A DNA stretch of 64,000 nucleotides from Medicago truncatula (Eukaryota > Streptophyta > Magnoliopsida > Fabales > Fabaceae). A model generated the notes under the pieces. The model saw only the letters and a list, made by a program, of their open reading frames with translations. It was not told the origin of the DNA and did no database searches. Where the stretch lies: assembly GCF_003473485.1 (NCBI RefSeq), contig NC_053044.1:32182091-32246090 (forward strand). The letters run 5' to 3'. The position numbers and the translations under genes were made by a program. Shown here piece after piece: positions 19,838-30,729 of this stretch (positions are counted from its first letter, which is position 1; the number at the start of each line of letters is the position of its first letter).

Positions 19838-21627
19838 TATAGACACTACTACACATATGACCTTTTGCAACATCTTATATGTGACATTTTTTAAAAAGTG
19901 TTACATCACTACAACAATTATTTTTCAATATTATAAAAATAACATTTAAACTTCAGATTTATTTCACCAAAAAAGGTTTTTTAATACTATTTAATTAGTT
20001 TAACTTTTATAGATTTATAGAACTTTATTTTTCATTTCAGATATCTCTCTCATAGAATCACTTTTCTCAGAAGGGCTTTATCCCAAAATCGCTTTGTCAA
20101 AATTGCTTAATCAAAATCTCTTCATGACATCTCCTCATCAGTTTCATTTCAATCACACTCACATCTTCATCACAATCGCTCCTCTTCGCAATCCCTTCAT
20201 CGAAATTGTTCTGGTTAACTTCTTCATCGCAATCTCATTCTGTTCCAATCGCTGAGTAAGAATTTGGATTTTTTGGGTTAATTCTTCTGATTTGATGAGG
20301 TAATTTTTGATGTTTAAGTTAAGGTGATGTGATAATAAATCCAATTTATAACTTGATATTTCTAGGTTTATTTGATTTGATTTGATTTTAAGTTGATTAT
20401 TAACTTTGGTTAAGAAATTTACTTTTCTAGGTTAAGTTGATTCTGATTTGATGCAGTTGACATTTTCTAAGTTAAGTTGATTCTGATTTTTGATGTAATT
20501 GAGATTTTATCGAATTCGGTAACCACCGCCATCAGAGCATCAAGAATGCAGCGACATTGAACTTCCAATTGCAGTTGAAGCTTGTTCATTATTCTTTAGC
20601 AAGGTATTATTGTGCTGCCTATCAGGTGTTCGATAATTTGACGCAATGAAATTTGACTATGTTTTGCAATTGTGTGCTTATTTAGGAAAGAGGACTGGAT
20701 GGTAGAAGTAGAACTTTTTGTAAAAACATATGCTTATTTACTTATTTATAGATTTCTCAATTGGGATTATGATGCCTAAGGAAGCTATTTGTTCCTAAAT
20801 TATGTTTTGCCTTTTGAGACTATTGTGTTTTGTTGTTTACCATTTAATCTACCATATTAGGTGGCTTAATCTTTGTTTTTGAATTATTTGCAGATCTGCC
20901 AATGACTTCAAGCGTGATTGATGGCTTGCACCAAGATGGGAACAGTGGCATCTGAGGTATAAACTTCCACTTTGATTGGTTTTAAAATGATTCCTTTTAC
21001 TATGTGCATGGTCCAATGCTCATCTTTCTTTCCAAGTTATTTGCAAATATTGCAAATGTTAATGTTCCATTGTCATGAAGTGATTGATAAAACAGTTCAA
21101 TTTCAATCTCAGTCTTGGTGTCGCTAAGCCAATGAAATGAGATACTGCATTCTTTGTGAATCAATGCTTGTTTGAGTCCTTTCTGCCAGGGACTTGTTTT
21201 GTAGCCTAGAGGTACCATTCTTCCCTTCCTTAGACTACAACTGTCATGACATTTTTCTCTCCCTCCCTTAGTTCATTAATTTTTACATGTTGTTTTTCTT
21301 GAGTTTTCCTATGCTTTAGTTTAATATATTGCTATTACTTACTAATATGTCTGCTAGTTTTTTGCAGGATTCAGAAAAAGAGGTACAAGTCATCTATTTG
21401 GTGAAAGTATATGTGATTTTGGCATGTCCTGTGTTGGGAAGATATATCAAAAGATGTTTCCCTCTTCCTACCATCAAAGTTACTTGTGAGTATTATATTT
21501 GATCCACTCTGTCACATGAATAATTATTAATGAGTTTATTCTATTTATCAGCTTGAGTCTATTACAAGAAAATAGCTTGCTTGACACTTCACAGTAACAT
21601 AGATCATTGTAAGTTCTAATTATTTAG

Positions 21628-21807
21628 GGGACACATGATTTCGCTAAAGAACAAATGACTATTAGAAAGAAAGCATTTTCAGTAATGGTAGAAGTTTTTG
21701 AGAGACATGGCGCCACAACCTTGCATACACCTGTCTTTGAATTGAGAGAAGCTCTCATAGGAAAATATGGAGAAATCTCAAAGTTGGTTTATGATATTGC
21801 TGATAAG
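21628..21807 (+). pseudogene. Captured exon of cytosolic histidyl-tRNA synthetase
   Basis: A complete exon of 180 nt with AG before and GT after it, open throughout, reading GTHDFAKEQMTIRKKAFSVM, VEVFERHGATTLHTPVFELR, EALIGKYGEISKLVYDIADK. This matches the N-terminal motif 1 region of class II histidyl-tRNA synthetase (plant cytosolic type: DFAKEQM..R.KAFS.....F.RHGA..L.TPVFELRE.L.GKYGE.SKLVYD.AD). Motifs 2 and 3 and the anticodon-binding domain are absent. It lies within a CACTA element and is a captured fragment, not a working gene. Confidence 0.85.
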
Positions 21808-22456
21808 GTTTTATCGGTTATTTACTTCTTAACTACTTAAGTTGTTTTAAGAATATTTGGGAGAAATATTTTTTTACAGCATTCAAATAAATGAAATTTT
21901 TTAACATTTTTTTCTCTATAAGTGAAACAAGTTGTTCATGAATCTAGATTTCTGCTTTTTAAGCCAGACTGCCATTAAGGATTTTGAGGTTGTTAGAATT
22001 TTGACTTAATTAGTTGATGAGCTGAACATTGGGGATTTGGAGGTAAACTTTTATAACATTCCTGCTACAAAAATTATTGGTTTTCTGAATTTGTAGAACC
22101 ATTTAGACTGTTTCCCGAGTTCATGATTTGATATATCTATATCTGTAATTTTTCATAGTCTGTCTATACTTATTTTGTGAGCATTAATTAACATAGCACA
22201 ATATCAGAATATGTATTCTTCCCTGGAACCATCGATCGGATTATCATGGTATCTGGTGCAATCAAATGAAGTACTAAGAGCTGACAGCTATAGAGCTCAT
22301 TATTTCAAAGTTGCTTAGTGGGGTAATAACCATGATATTGATTCAATTAGTTACTAGAATAAAAAATATGATATTGATTCAATTAGTTACTAGAATAAAA
22401 AATGTCTTGCATTGCTGGCTTTTGAGCCTAATTTCCTTGTGTTACGTTTTTGAAGG

Positions 22457-22836
22457 ATGGCTGAACAAATTCCACACGGTGTTGCTCAAAGCCTCATTAA
22501 CGGGTTAATTCATTTTCAACCCTTTATCAATTTTTTTCTTCTTTTAAAGTTAAACTAGTTAAACCAATGATATATATAATACAAGCTTGTTTGCTGACAT
22601 TTTTCTTTTCATAGGTTGGCTTCTGTTGCCTTACGTGAATTTGGAAGGATTAATAATGTGAAAGATGAATTAGAAAGTCTTACGAAGACAGTTGAATCCA
22701 TCAGAGCTGCGCTCCTTGATGCTGAGAACAAACAAGAGAAAAGTCTTTGTGTACAAAACTGGGTTACAAGGCTCAAAGATGTGCTTGTTGCTGCAGATGA
22801 TTTGATAGATGAATTTCTCCTTGATACTTTTGGTGC
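22457..22836 (+). pseudogene. Captured N-terminus of a CC-NB-LRR resistance gene
   Basis: Exon 1 (22457-22503) gives MAEQIPHGVAQSLING, the usual start of Medicago CNL proteins (MAEQIPYGVA.SLINR). After a GT-AG intron, exon 2 (from 22615) gives LASVALREFGRINNVKDELE, SLTKTVESIRAALLDAENKQ, EKSLCVQNWVTRLKDVLVAA, DDLIDEFL. This is the Rx_N coiled-coil domain with the EDVID-like DDLIDEF motif. The frame runs on briefly and the NB-ARC and LRR regions are missing. The fragment keeps its start codon and first intron and lies near the right end of the CACTA element, so a short coiled-coil-only protein is conceivable if transcribed. Confidence 0.85.
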
Positions 22837-23404
22837 TTTTAACTACAGTTTGTCTATATTAGGAATTGATTTCAATTTATGTATAGTGATCTTAATATTA
22901 ATAAGAATTTGAGATTGAATCAATTGTTTGTGTTTTACTGATTGATCTACCCAGTCTTCACTATTAAGTAACATTTATGCAACAGAATTTTCAGCGATTC
23001 CAATTAAAACTGTTAGCTACAGATTGGCTACCAATTAGCTTCAAATTAGTAACATTTATGTAACAGAATTTCTGCAATTGCAACCTAAACTGTTAGCTAT
23101 AGATTGGCTACAAATTTGCTACTAATTAGCTACTAAATGAGTAACAATTTTTAGGTGCTGCAAGTTTTACTCTCAAATGTTACTGAAATCATTTAGTAAC
23201 ACAGGCTTTACCTAACATTTGTCAAATGTTACAAGATCTAAATAGTAACAGTTGTTTTTGATTTAGTTACAATTTTGAAGTGTTATTAAATCTTATATAT
23301 GTAGTAGTGTGAGAAAAAAAATTAGAAAAAGAAATGGCTATAATCGAAGAAAAAAATTGCTATAAAAAAATTTGTAAATTAATTTTGAAGTGCCTTACTC
23401 CACT

Positions 23405-24520
23405 TGGTAGACACATATATGAGTCGGTTTAGTTTGGGTTTGACCAACCTTAAGATCCGAATCATATAGGGTGCTCCGGTTTGGGTAAGGTAAAGTAACC
23501 ACCCGTTATATATTGGGTTGGGTTGGGCTAACCCACTAATTTCTGGTTTGGGTTGGGTTGTGAGTTACCCAATATTTTTTTTTGTTTATATTAAATGGGT
23601 CAAATATATCTAAAGGTCATTTAAGTTTTTCGTTTTTCCCAAAGTGGTCCTTTAAGTTTCAAAAGTCCTAAACAAGTCCTTTTAGTTTTTGAATCGTTTC
23701 AAACAAGCCCTTTAAGAGGATGATGGTGATGATTAAGATGATAGCAACAAAGAGCATTATCCACCATTTGCCATGCCTAAAAAGATGACTGATTTTAAGT
23801 GGGTGTTAGGAGTCAGATTTGGTGCCAAAGATGAGTTCAAGGAAGCAATTATCTACTAAGCTATTTGCAATGCGAGACTAAAAAGACTTGTTTGGGACTT
23901 TTGAAACTTAAAGGACCACTTTGGGAAAAACGGAAAACTTAAAAGACCCTTAGATGCATTTGACATATTAAATGACTAAATGACGAGTCCTCATTTTTTT
24001 TAATAAAAATTAATCAATTTTTTTTAAAAAAATTATGTAACCTATTTTCATGACATTTTTGTGTCATAAAATAATAAACAATAATATCAAATAATAAATT
24101 TCATCATAAAATACTTGCAACAAACTAAAGTTGAATGATATAAAATTTCATTAGTATCAAAATAACCAAAAATTGCAACATCTTAATTTGTAACTATAAC
24201 ATGTTTTAATTTTCAATATAGAAGATACCTTGTGTCAATTTTGAAAATTAGACTTAATTTATGACCTAAAATTTTGGTATTCTCTTTGGTTCCTAGGTAA
24301 AAAAAAAAAAAAAAAAAAAAATTAAAATTTGGGTATTATTAGGTAAGTGGGTTTATTTGGTATGAGTCTGGTTTTACCCGAAACCTGTTATTTTTTATGG
24401 GTTTTACATTTTTTAAAACCATACCCATCCAATGACCCAATTCAACCCACTATTTTGGATTTTTTTTGGATGAGTTTGACCGGGTTTTTCGGGTTGACCC
24501 AACCTATGCATACCCCTGTG
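23405..24520. mobile_element. Diverged TIR element with GGGTTGGGTT-rich ends
   Basis: The left part (23405-23575) is rich in 'ggttgggttgggctaaccca'. The right part (24340-24520) is rich in 'gacccaattcaaccca' and ends GGGTTGACCCAACCTATGCA then TACCCCTGTG, a familiar hAT-MITE end. The ends are inverted but diverged, so borders are approximate. It is interrupted by the MULE at 23598-23965. Confidence 0.4.
23598..23965 (+). mobile_element. MULE with ~80-bp TIRs and a MuDR-domain scrap
   Basis: 368 bp, flanked by tattaaatg at 23589-23597 and 23966-23974 (perfect 9-bp duplication). The inverted ends begin GGTCAAATATATCTAAAGG and, on the other strand, TGTCAAATGCATCTAAGG, and continue through AAAGTGGTCCTTTAAG. 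Between them the sequence translates as MPKKMTDFKWVLGVRFGAKD then EFKEAIIY, the N-terminal MuDR DNA-binding region of MULE transposases. Only this scrap of coding sequence remains. Confidence 0.85.
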
Positions 24521-24540
24521 TGATATATTAATTTTGAGAG

Positions 24541-24707
24541 AAATGATATTTGAACAACCATTTTTTGACAACTTTATCTCTCATACTCACATTATGTTTT
24601 TACTTTCTCTCTCTATTGCTTTGGTTTTTGTGCCAATACTCATCTTTCTTTGTATACTTAAGTTGTCCCAAAGGTTGGCAACAAAAATGGATGTTCAAAT
24701 ATCACTC
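24541..24707. mobile_element. MITE (family of 40255 and 48538)
   Basis: About 167 bp with inverted ends GATATTTGAACAACCATTTT and ...AAAATGGATGTTCAAATATC. Related copies lie at 40255-40432 and 48538-48718. Non-coding. Confidence 0.65.
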
Positions 24708-24920
24708 CTCTAATTTTAATCAGACAAGACTTAAAAGTATTATTAGAATATACCACGAGCCAAATAATATATCGACTATGTATACTATCATGTATCCAAT
24801 TTTTCAAGAGTTGCATATCGTATATCTATCTATACCATGTATGTATCGAAACGATGTGCGAACTAAATGACTTTGCAAACAACCCAAAACAAAAATCCAA
24901 GTACTCCAAAACTAGTGCAC

Positions 24921-24939
24921 CCCCGCGCGCGCGTACGCG

Positions 24940-25012
<73 letters not shown>
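24921..25012. repeat. Compound microsatellite (CG)n(CA)n(TA)n
   Basis: A run of CG, then CA, then about 25 TA dinucleotides with one interruption. The open frame over it is low-complexity and not a gene. Confidence 0.95.
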
Positions 25013-25404
25013 TATCGAGTCAACTCATGAATCAACCGAGTCGAACTAGATATAACTCAAGTTCAACTCATTTTTTTAACGAATTTAATTTTCAGTTCAA
25101 CTTCAACTTATTTGGTTCATGAATTAAATTTAACAAGCAAATTGTTGAATCGAGTTCCAGATTATATTCGATTTGATTCGATTCATTTCTAGCCCTATTT
25201 CCAATATTAAGAGAGAAATTGACAAGTTAAATAATTTTATTTTTTTCCTTATTTTATTTGATTATGATCATCTTAGTGGACAAGTCCACAATGACAAGGT
25301 TTGTGAAAATATAAAAAGAAAAAAAATTCAAATTATCGGGTGCCAATGCAATAACAAAATGATCGCTCATGGAATTTTGCAGCAGAATTTTATCGGAACC
25401 TTGC
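25013..25404. repeat. 3' flank of NCR B (copy of 11090-11486)
   Basis: Shares 'accgagtcaaact'-type, 'ttccaatattaagagaga' and 'attcaaattatcgggtgcca' strings with the NCR A flank, in the same order and spacing. Confidence 0.75.
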
Positions 25405-25788
25405 TCATACACATGCACAAAAGCCCTCTTTTGTGGTCAGGAATAAAAAATAAGGTTTTAGGCACTTTGGAATCCAACGACCCTCACACAAGTTGTTGCC
25501 TTCACAACCAGAGTCGTCTTTACATTTAATACGATATGTTCTAATGTGTGGTTTCAAAGGAAACTCATTCCACTTGTTTTGGCCACCATAGTCTTCTTTA
25601 TATTTAACACGACCTGTTGTAATGAAAAGAGTAAATGAATGTTAGTTGAATGAGATAAAATATTATTTAGAAAGTATCTAAGGAAATTCTAGAAGGACAA
25701 AAAATGGATTACCTTCAACAATCATTGCAGCAAGAAATAGGGAAATAAAGATAATTATAACACAAACAAATTTCACAGTTTGAACCAT
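25405..25788 (-). CDS. NCR peptide B, with a Cys-less extra module
   Basis: Two-exon NCR gene: exon 1 25713-25788 (signal peptide MVQTVKFVCVIIIFISLFLA, AMIVEG), phase-1 GT-AG intron 25614-25712, exon 2 25405-25613. The mature part begins RVKYKEDYGGQNKWNEFPLK then PHIRTY. This is the same extra half-module as in NCR A and D, but all three of its Cys are replaced (by Tyr, Gly and Asn). The canonical part follows: RIKCKDDSGCEGNNLCEGRW, IPKCLKPYFLFL, FCACV, with six Cys in NCR spacing. The inner acceptor seen in A and D is not present as an in-frame AG, so only the long 94-aa form is expected. The frame is open throughout. A hAT element begins about 240 bp upstream and separates the gene from the rest of its ancestral upstream region. 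Confidence 0.8.
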
Positions 25789-26028
25789 ATTTTTCCCCTG
25801 TGATGTATGAAATAGAATATATTTTTATCACTTTATAATTTATAAAGTTCATCCTCTTGTTACATACATTGAATAGGTTTTAGCGCTTATGAAGTGGTAA
25901 GAAAGTGTCTCTTAAACACAACAAAAGGTTTTGTTTGTCCCCTTAGCACACTTAGAAACTTTATCCTCTCTTGCCACCAAACTACGCAAATATATTGTGT
26001 TTCTCCTTTAAGAAAGGTAGTAAATAAG
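25789..26028 (-). promoter_or_regulatory. NCR B upstream region, cut by a hAT element
   Basis: Keeps the AAAGTGATAA block and the proximal box ('gtctcttaaacacaacaaaa', 'gtttgtccccttagcaca'), but the distal ATTTAATAATGATTC box is replaced by unrelated sequence. At 26029 a hAT element starts; the ancestral upstream sequence resumes after it at 27375 ('aattcttattttaccaacat'). Confidence 0.6.
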
Positions 26029-27374
26029 CAGGGGCGGATCCACCATAAGACATGATGTGGCAGCTGTCACACCAGATTATTGTCCAATAATATATTTTTT
26101 TTAATATATGAGACTGAAAAACTAACATATATCATATAATTCGATAATGTTCACAATTTAATGCATGACCCATCGATAGATTGTCCTTTAACCAGAGTTG
26201 TGTCAATGGTTCAACACCCAGCACCTTCGTTTTTAACTCTTTTAAAAAGAAAATCATAAAAAGTGTTACAATGTGATTCAAACCTAAGATATAGAGGTGA
26301 TACAGACATGCTTTAGCCATTTTCCTATAACGTTTTTGGCTTAATTTCACTTTTTCCTCTATCTTTTGTCAATTATGCGATTTTGCACTCCATATTTTTA
26401 ATTGAGTGATTTTGCACACAATCCTTTCCCCTTTCTGATTTGAAGGCCCCTATGTTTTTGGTGATGATGTGTCTGATTTTAATGACATGTCTTCATTTAA
26501 TGCTTGCCATGTGTCTAAATGTAACTTTTAAAAAACAAAAAAATTGATTTTGGAAATTAAAAGAAAGGGAAAAACAAGAAATTTCTTGAGGGGTTTAAGC
26601 AACCCATGTTAACAAACTGAAAACATACATGCACTTCGAAAGTTGATAAACGTATGCATACATACACCAGATCACATCATTATCCTAATTAATTAAAACT
26701 TTAATTCTTCTTTTCAAAAATCCTTGATCTGATCATAGCCCTTACTCCTCAATTCATGAACATGCTCATCTACTACCACACCAGCACAACCACTACCACG
26801 AGTCCACGATCATCATCATCCTTTCCAACAACAGTCTCCTTGATCTTTAGTTACATAAAGGGAAGGTGTTAGTACCCTTTATGTCCGTAGTACTCTACGG
26901 AAATCTCTTGGTTTTATTTAATTTAATGTGATGAAAAGAAGTAATTAATGTGATGAAAAGGAAAATAAAATGAGACCTAATTTATCTACATTTTTTATTG
27001 TTTGGAAGGACGAGTTCTCTGCCTACGTACCCGTGAGGAATCAAAACTTCGTAGTTCGGGATAAAAATTGACGTTTGATTTGTTGAGTGTTTTTTATTAG
27101 TTTTGAAAAAAGGTTTTAAATTGAAAAAGCCAAGTGGCAAAATAAGCTTGATTTGTGTTTTTTATATTAAAAGAAAGAGACTTGAAATAAAGTTAAATTG
27201 ATTGAAGTTTGATTAAGAAAGAAAATTAAAATGACGGCCACTTGATTTAAGATCAAGGTTTATTGTAAAAAAGTTTTTTTGTGATTTTTTTTGTGATTTA
27301 TAAATCAAATGTACACTAAATAGTTTCCTTTATAATTTTGCCACACCAAAATATCATGTCTAGATACGCCTATG
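26029..27374. mobile_element. Non-autonomous hAT element (Tip100/dTph1-like ends)
   Basis: 1,346 bp. The left end CAGGGGCGGATCCA and the right end (reverse complement CATAGGCGTATCTA) agree at 10 of 14 positions. An exact 8-bp target duplication taaataag flanks it (26021-26028 and 27375-27382). CAGGGGCGGA-type ends are typical of hAT elements such as dTph1. No transposase frame is seen. The interior includes CAC-rich sequence at 26770-26830 and 'tatgtccgtagtactctacg', not identified. Confidence 0.85.
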
Positions 27375-27408
27375 TAAATAAGTCACATGAGAAACTTATC
27401 AATCACAT

Positions 27409-27542
27409 GAATTTTTTTTTTGTTTAAGAAGCTAAACTAACCTCCTCAAATTGGCACCAGAGAGAATCGAACCTGAGACCTTGAAGAGGAGCACACTCCC
27501 AGATCCCAAGCTAATATCACTGGACCAACCCAAGTGGGTTAC
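27409..27542 (-). mobile_element. tRNA-derived SINE
   Basis: Poly-T at 27411-27421 is the inverse tail. The minus strand has 'gggttggtccagtgatatta' (A-box-like) and GGTTCGATTCTCTCTGGTGC (B box). It interrupts sequence that is continuous beside NCR C and D ('accaatcataaga' | 'attaattcttattttacc'). Confidence 0.75.
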
Positions 27543-28783
27543 AAAAATTAATTCTTATTTTACCAACATCTTTTATTTTCAAACCTTCATATATGAGAAA
27601 AGGGAAAGTGTTGAAAGAGGTATAATATTGTTGAATTTCATATGAGTTCTAGATTATAGCAAATATTTAGCTGATATATATGTTAGGTTTCAAATTGACA
27701 AATAATAAATTAAGATAGCATATTTGTTGACTGCGGATGAGTGAAGGATCATAACCTGCAAAACAAGAAAATAAAAAGTAAAATTTGAGGCATGATTATG
27801 TCACTGAACTAAGGAATTATCCGCAGAATTGCGCAACTCCCCCAAAGTACAACAAGTTCATCTCGGCGGTAATAGTTCCGAGGCTATCAGGACACGAGAA
27901 AAATACACAGACTCAATGATTCAGGCACTTAGTATTTTTGTAACACTGAAAGAAGTAGCTTTGAAGAAAAAAAAGGTTTGTAACTCTGTTACTTTTTCAC
28001 ATAATGAAATTGTGTTCTTATAGAATACACACTTAAAGATATTAAACACGTTTATATTTCCACCGAAATGTAAGTGGATGCTACTAATTAGGTAAGTGAG
28101 GATTGAACAAAAACAGTTGCAAAAACACTGTATTCTATTCAAAATTTAATATCTCAATAGCAAGTAAATAGGTAACAAACAATTTTCACTGTTAATCAAA
28201 ATTAATTTATTGAAAATTGTTAGTCAGCGTGGTAACTAGTCTTGAGACAAAGTAGGAACAATTTCAACACTATAACCACGTTTCTTTTTCTTCTCTTTAA
28301 TAGCTAATCATAATAATAATAATTAAATATAAATAACTTTTGAAATATAAATAACTTTCAAAGTCTTTTACTTTTTATGTACTTTAATTTTACCATTTTA
28401 TATTTATTTGCTCACAAGTCCTTTTTCTGAACCATGAACTTCAAGTTCATTGTACTGCGAAAAGTCTTTTCATAATAAAACATAGACTTTTTTTTGCAAT
28501 GAAAGCACACAAAATGAGTCCCCTGTTCGAAAAGTCGACGACAACATCAACATTGTTAATTTCTATGACATAAGAGAGCAACATAATTACACATATATGT
28601 ATTCATTCCTTGGATGAACTTGTTGGAATTTTACTTTTTAAATTGTCAAGTACTCACTTTTTTAACATTCTCTTTTTTTTTTGTTGCGGTTTTTGGTACG
28701 CCTAGCCTCAAAGATATCAAAATCCCCACACATAACAATGCTCAATACCGGGTCTACTAATAAACCTTCATAATAGTCCCATA
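27543..28783. other. Former NCR upstream sequence, then intergenic
   Basis: 27543-27730 matches the far-upstream sequence of NCR D (43603-43780) and C. The remainder is AT-rich with no gene. Confidence 0.55.
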
Positions 28784-29942
28784 CTGTGAAGCCCCGATAC
28801 TTTAAAATGGATGACGTACCGTATCCCCTGCATATCCTGCACTGATACCTATCCGATACTTTCCAATATGTATCCGGAGAGTATCAAAATATTAAATTTT
28901 ATTTTTTTAAAAAATAATTATCCGATACTTTCTGATACATCCCGATACGCACGGATACTTGTGTTTTTTATATTATTTTGATTTCTGTTTTTTTTTTTTG
29001 TGTAAAAAATAAGAATAAAAACATTATATTACTATAATATATATACATTTCCTTTATCTTTCTTTGGTGCCAGTACGACCCACACCACACCACACAACCA
29101 ATTGCATCTTTCCTTTTCTAAGAAATTAGGGTTTCAACTTTTTCTTCCAAAGTGGTCGCCGTCCACTTTGGCCACCGTCGAACTATCCAAAAGCTTGCTT
29201 TAAAGCTTCCTGTGCAACCTTGTTCTTCCTCCTGTTGTGAGAGAAATTTGAGTACTTTCTCTTTTATCCATTCTTTGAAAAGAAACAAAATGGATCCAAA
29301 AAGGGTAGAAGATTTAGTTTATGTGCATATTAATCTTCGACTGTTGTCAAGTTAAGAATGTGGATATAAGAAAGGACAATCAAGAATGTGGGACATTAGA
29401 GGAGATGCGCATGAACCGCTTGATGGTGTTGGAATTGAGTTAGCAGAGTTGTCTTTGGATGAACCGAATTTGGAAGTTGATCTGTATCTTGATGATGGGA
29501 ATGGAGGAGAGGAGATGTAAACGTCAGTTACTTGTTAGTGTTAACTACTTTTAGTACGGATGTGTTCTTTTTTTGAATATAGTGATTCTTTTTTGGATCG
29601 ATATAGAATATCACTAACAAGTTCATTTTGGATATAGTGTAGCATTGATGTATAACACTGATGGTGCTCTTTTTGGTATATATTGCATATGTAATTGACT
29701 AATGACCACTCTCTTAATCGTCAATATTATATTTATATTAATGTGCTACGAGCCTGGTTTCTTGTGTTTGTTAATATACTTGCATAATAAAAAAATGGTT
29801 ATAATTATATAGTACATTTAATTATATAATTTTTTTATTAACGTATCCTAGCCGTATCATATCTTGATTTTTGAAATTTTGCCGCATCGACGTATCGGTG
29901 CAGTATCGTATCCGTATCGTATCTCGTATCCGGACTTCACAG
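28784..29942 (+). mobile_element. hAT deletion derivative
   Basis: 1,159 bp; ends CTGTGAAGCCCCGATAC and inverted GTATCCGGACTTCACAG, flanked by gtcccata (28776-28783) and gtcccatg (29943-29950). Subterminal regions are packed with 'gtatcc/ggatac' repeats. The interior keeps only the C-terminal part of a hAT transposase (29160-29519). Confidence 0.85.
29160..29519 (+). pseudogene. hAT transposase C-terminal (dimerisation) fragment
   Basis: Translates as LALKLPVQPCSSSCCERNLS, TFSFIHSLKRNKMDPKRVED, LVYVHINLRLLSS, and after an in-frame stop KGQSRMWDIRGDAHEPLDG, ending VDLYLDDGNGGEEM at TAA (29517-29519). This is the hAT dimerisation domain and acidic tail (SSSCCERNWS.YSFIHS.KRNKM...R.EDLV.VH.NLRLLS). 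The BED finger and catalytic core are missing. Confidence 0.85.
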
Positions 29943-30139
29943 GTCCCATGACATAGGAAATGACGGGTCTGGTACAATCGATACCATATCTGAGGCTTTC
30001 AAAGATGCTTGAATATTCAAATTGTCTTACAATTTCACCAATGTTCTTAAAGAGTTTTACACTTGAATCATAAGGTGCACACACAAGTTTACAACCAATG
30101 TGATTATATTTCTTTAAAATCTTCTAAACATATTGAGAT

Positions 30140-30715
30140 TGATCAAAGCAATGTGCGTTCTAGATTCCGGAGCATCTTATCATATTTGTCCTAGGAGAGA
30201 ATGATTTTCAACCTATGAGAAATTGGATGGTGGCAATATTGTTATGGCCAATAGTTCTTCCTACAAGGTGGTTGGGATGGGATCTATCAAGATTACGACT
30301 CATGATGGTAAATTATGTACACCGAACGAAGTTAGACATGTTCCACACATGACGAAGAATCTGATATTTTTGAGTCTTTTGGACAAGAAGGGGTTTAGTT
30401 TCAAAGGTGAAGCTGGAGTTATACATGTTTGCAAGGGTTCAAGTGTGATTCAGAAAAGGTGTGAAGCGGGGTACTCTATACTTTCTACAAGGTACGACAC
30501 TAACTGATTCTGCTGCTGTTGCTTCCTCCAAGATTGACCAAGAAGATATGACGAAGTTGTGGCATAAGAGGCTTGCGCATATGATATTCTTTATGGGCAT
30601 AAGATGAAGGATCTTGAGTTTTGTAAACACTGTGTTTCTGGGAAACTACATCGCAACAAGTTTCCAAAAGCGATTCATAGAACAAAGGGCACACTAGATT
30701 CCATCAAAGCACCTC
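30140..30715 (+). mobile_element. Ty1/copia pol fragment (protease, GAG-pre-integrase)
   Basis: Fossil LTR-retrotransposon piece. It shows a protease-like VLDSGASYHICPRR start, then the region between protease and integrase (MANSSSYKVVGMGSIKITTH, NEVRHVPHMTKNLIFLSLLD) and a GAG-pre-integrase end (CKHCVSGKLHR). No LTRs, reverse transcriptase or RNase H are attached. It is broken in several places and looks old. Confidence 0.85.
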
Positions 30716-30729
30716 TTATTTCTTACCCT

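Larger units (their letters stand above)
19844..23309 (+). mobile_element. CACTA element carrying captured host-gene fragments
   Basis: The left end CACTACTACACATATGACC and the right end ...TATATATGTAGTAGTG are inverted copies starting with the diagnostic CACTA. The subterminal regions hold many short 'gtaac / tgttac' repeats, seen best at 22970-23290. The expected 3-bp target duplication is imperfect (aga versus tga). No transposase is visible. Instead the interior carries exon-like pieces of at least two host genes with their splice sites: histidyl-tRNA synthetase (21628-21807) and an NB-LRR gene (22457-22836). Other stretches (20510-20610, 20890-20960, 21365-21490) also look like exons bounded by AG/GT but I could not name their source. 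All recognisable pieces lie on the plus strand. Confidence 0.75.

Noticed and set aside
24867-25049. 60-aa open frame with repeated Thr/His and Ile/Tyr
   Set aside because: It is a translation of the CA/TA microsatellite.
29291-29355. Start of an independent small gene (MDPKRVEDLVYVH...)
   Set aside because: It is the inside of a hAT transposase dimerisation domain.
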